NCBI GenBank assembly: GCA_023392595.1 | Contig: JAEVYU010000021.1 | Location: forward strand, 1 to 64,000 | From: Bacillota bacterium | GTDB taxonomy: Bacteria; Bacillota; UBA4882; UBA8346 | Length of the DNA: 64,000 nt | Reading direction: 5' to 3' | Part shown: positions 63,232 through 64,000 of the stretch, piece after piece | How the letters are laid out: each line of letters opens with the position of its first letter | Numbering within the stretch: position 1 is the first letter of the stretch | Made by a program: the position numbers and the translations under genes | The notes under the pieces: generated by a model | Told to the model about the DNA's origin: nothing | Seen by the model: the letters and a program-made list of their open reading frames with translations, nothing else | Database searches by the model: none

Positions 63232-64000
63232 ATGGCTAAAGTTTTAGGAATTGATTTAGGAACGACAAACTCTTGTATGGCAGTTATGGAGGGCGGCGAG
63301 TCCGTCGTTATCCCAAATGCCGAGGGAGGGCGTACCACTCCGTCAGTGGTTGGGTTTTCAAAAACCGGTGAACGGATGGTTGGACAGGTAGCCAAACGGC
63401 AAGCTGTTGCCAATCCCGATCGCACCGTGGTGTCTATTAAAAGAAAAATGGGTACCGACTATAAAGTGGGAATTGATGACAAACAATATACTTCGCCGGA
63501 AATTTCGGCGATGATTCTTCAAAAGATGAAAGCCGACGCCGAGAGTTACTTGGGAGAAAAAATCAGCCAGGCCGTTATTACGGTTCCGGCATATTTCTCT
63601 GATGCGCAGCGGCAGGCTACCAAAGACGCCGGCCGTATTGCGGGACTCGAAGTACTCCGGATTGTAAATGAACCGACCGCTGCAGCTCTGGCATATGGGC
63701 TCGACAAGGGCGGCGACCACACCATCCTGGTATACGATTTAGGCGGCGGAACTTTTGATGTTTCCATCCTGGAACTGGGCGATGGCGTTTTTGAAGTCAA
63801 AGCAACCGGCGGTAATACCCGGCTCGGCGGTGATGATTTTGATGAACGTGTAGTTAATTGGATGGCGGATCAGTTTAAAAAAGATAATGGAATCGACCTT
63901 CGGAACGACCGGATGGCTCTTCAACGTTTGAAAGAAGCGGCTGAAAAAGCTAAAATCGAGCTTTCCGGTTTGGCATCCACCGGTATTAACCTTCCGTTCA
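63232..64000 (+). CDS. dnaK: chaperone DnaK (5' part, runs off the window)
   Basis: The first 256 codons are present and open. They show the DnaK N-terminal ATPase motifs: KVLGIDLGTTNSC (phosphate-1), GGRTTPSVVGF, VITVPAYFSDAQRQATKDAG, RIVNEPTAAALAYGLD, VYDLGGGTFDVSIL (phosphate-2) and GGNTRLGGDDFDERV. ATG 63232 follows GGGGG by 8 nt; an in-frame ATG at 63217 lacks an RBS. It is the Hsp70 of the HrcA-regulated operon. dnaJ is expected just outside the window. Confidence 0.98.
   Translation, partial: MAKVLGIDLGTTNSCMAVMEGGESVVIPNAEGGRTTPSVVGFSKTGERMVGQVAKRQAVANPDRTVVSIKRKMGTDYKVGIDDKQYTSPEISAMILQKMKADAESYLGEKISQAVITVPAYFSDAQRQATKDAGRIAGLEVLRIVNEPTAAALAYGLDKGGDHTILVYDLGGGTFDVSILELGDGVFEVKATGGNTRLGGDDFDERVVNWMADQFKKDNGIDLRNDRMALQRLKEAAEKAKIELSGLASTGINLPF

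Overview
The window looks like a chromosome segment of a Bacillota (Firmicutes) bacterium of moderate-to-low GC with AGGAGG-type ribosome binding sites. Evidence: gatCAB, HrcA with a perfect CIRCE operator, a Spo0E-like small protein (sporulation lineage), CsaB (pyruvylation of the wall polymer that anchors SLH proteins), YitT and a NodB-type deacetylase. A secreted all-beta protein ending in Phe (31947-32579) looks like an outer-membrane barrel. With CsaB this hints at a diderm, SLH-anchored lineage, but that is inference. The archaeal-like (group III) chaperonin in the hsp70 operon is known from anaerobic Bacillota such as Carboxydothermus. No rRNA, tRNA, CRISPR array, prophage or intact transposase was seen.

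Layout. 1-7292: Spo0E-like gene, ligA, an exonuclease-BRCT fusion and gatCAB. 7493-12110: an envelope operon (DUF4330 protein, O-antigen ligase/polymerase-like protein, csaB, tagA/wecG-type transferase, yitT). 12119-28968 (minus strand): a DedA protein, then the most unusual locus, an operon of an OLD/RecF-like ATPase followed by two paralogous giant TPR proteins (3526 and 1133 aa). These are built from 47-residue repeats and share an N-terminal Rossmann/TIR-like domain. 29379-36040: a polysaccharide deacetylase, a 1.7 kb gene-poor stretch with a 21/42-bp minisatellite, the putative outer-membrane protein, an oligopeptide-type binding protein, a shikimate kinase and a C_GCAxxG_C_C protein. 36329-43830: a two-component system bracketing a single-module NRPS (C-A-T-reductase) whose condensation domain is split by a -1 frameshift at an A8 run. 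44075-51842: a Gfo/Idh/MocA oxidoreductase and two paralogous tandem HD-GYP-like proteins with progressively decayed active sites, plus small hypotheticals. 51848-59568: prfC, a thioredoxin-like gene, a ferritin-like/VIT1 fusion, a TetR-SDR pair with matching operators, a TIM-barrel epimerase-like gene, hemW and a gene remnant. 59578-64000: the heat-shock operon promoter-CIRCE-hrcA-chaperonin-grpE-dnaK (dnaK runs off the window).

Mobile-element traces are small and non-coding. A 109-bp double-hairpin element is present twice in opposite orientations, once at the aroK stop codon and once between grpE and dnaK. There is also a 120-bp MITE-like inverted repeat and a 48-nt structure resembling an IS200/IS605-type end.

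Functionally, the strongest candidate for an undescribed system is the ATPase plus twin TPR operon. Its architecture (nucleotide-sensor-like N-terminus, very long TPR scaffold, OLD-like ATPase with a decayed Toprim domain) resembles bacterial immune or signalling assemblies, but no function can be read from the sequence alone. The TCS-NRPS locus is the second candidate. All domain calls were made by eye from motifs; no database search was run.
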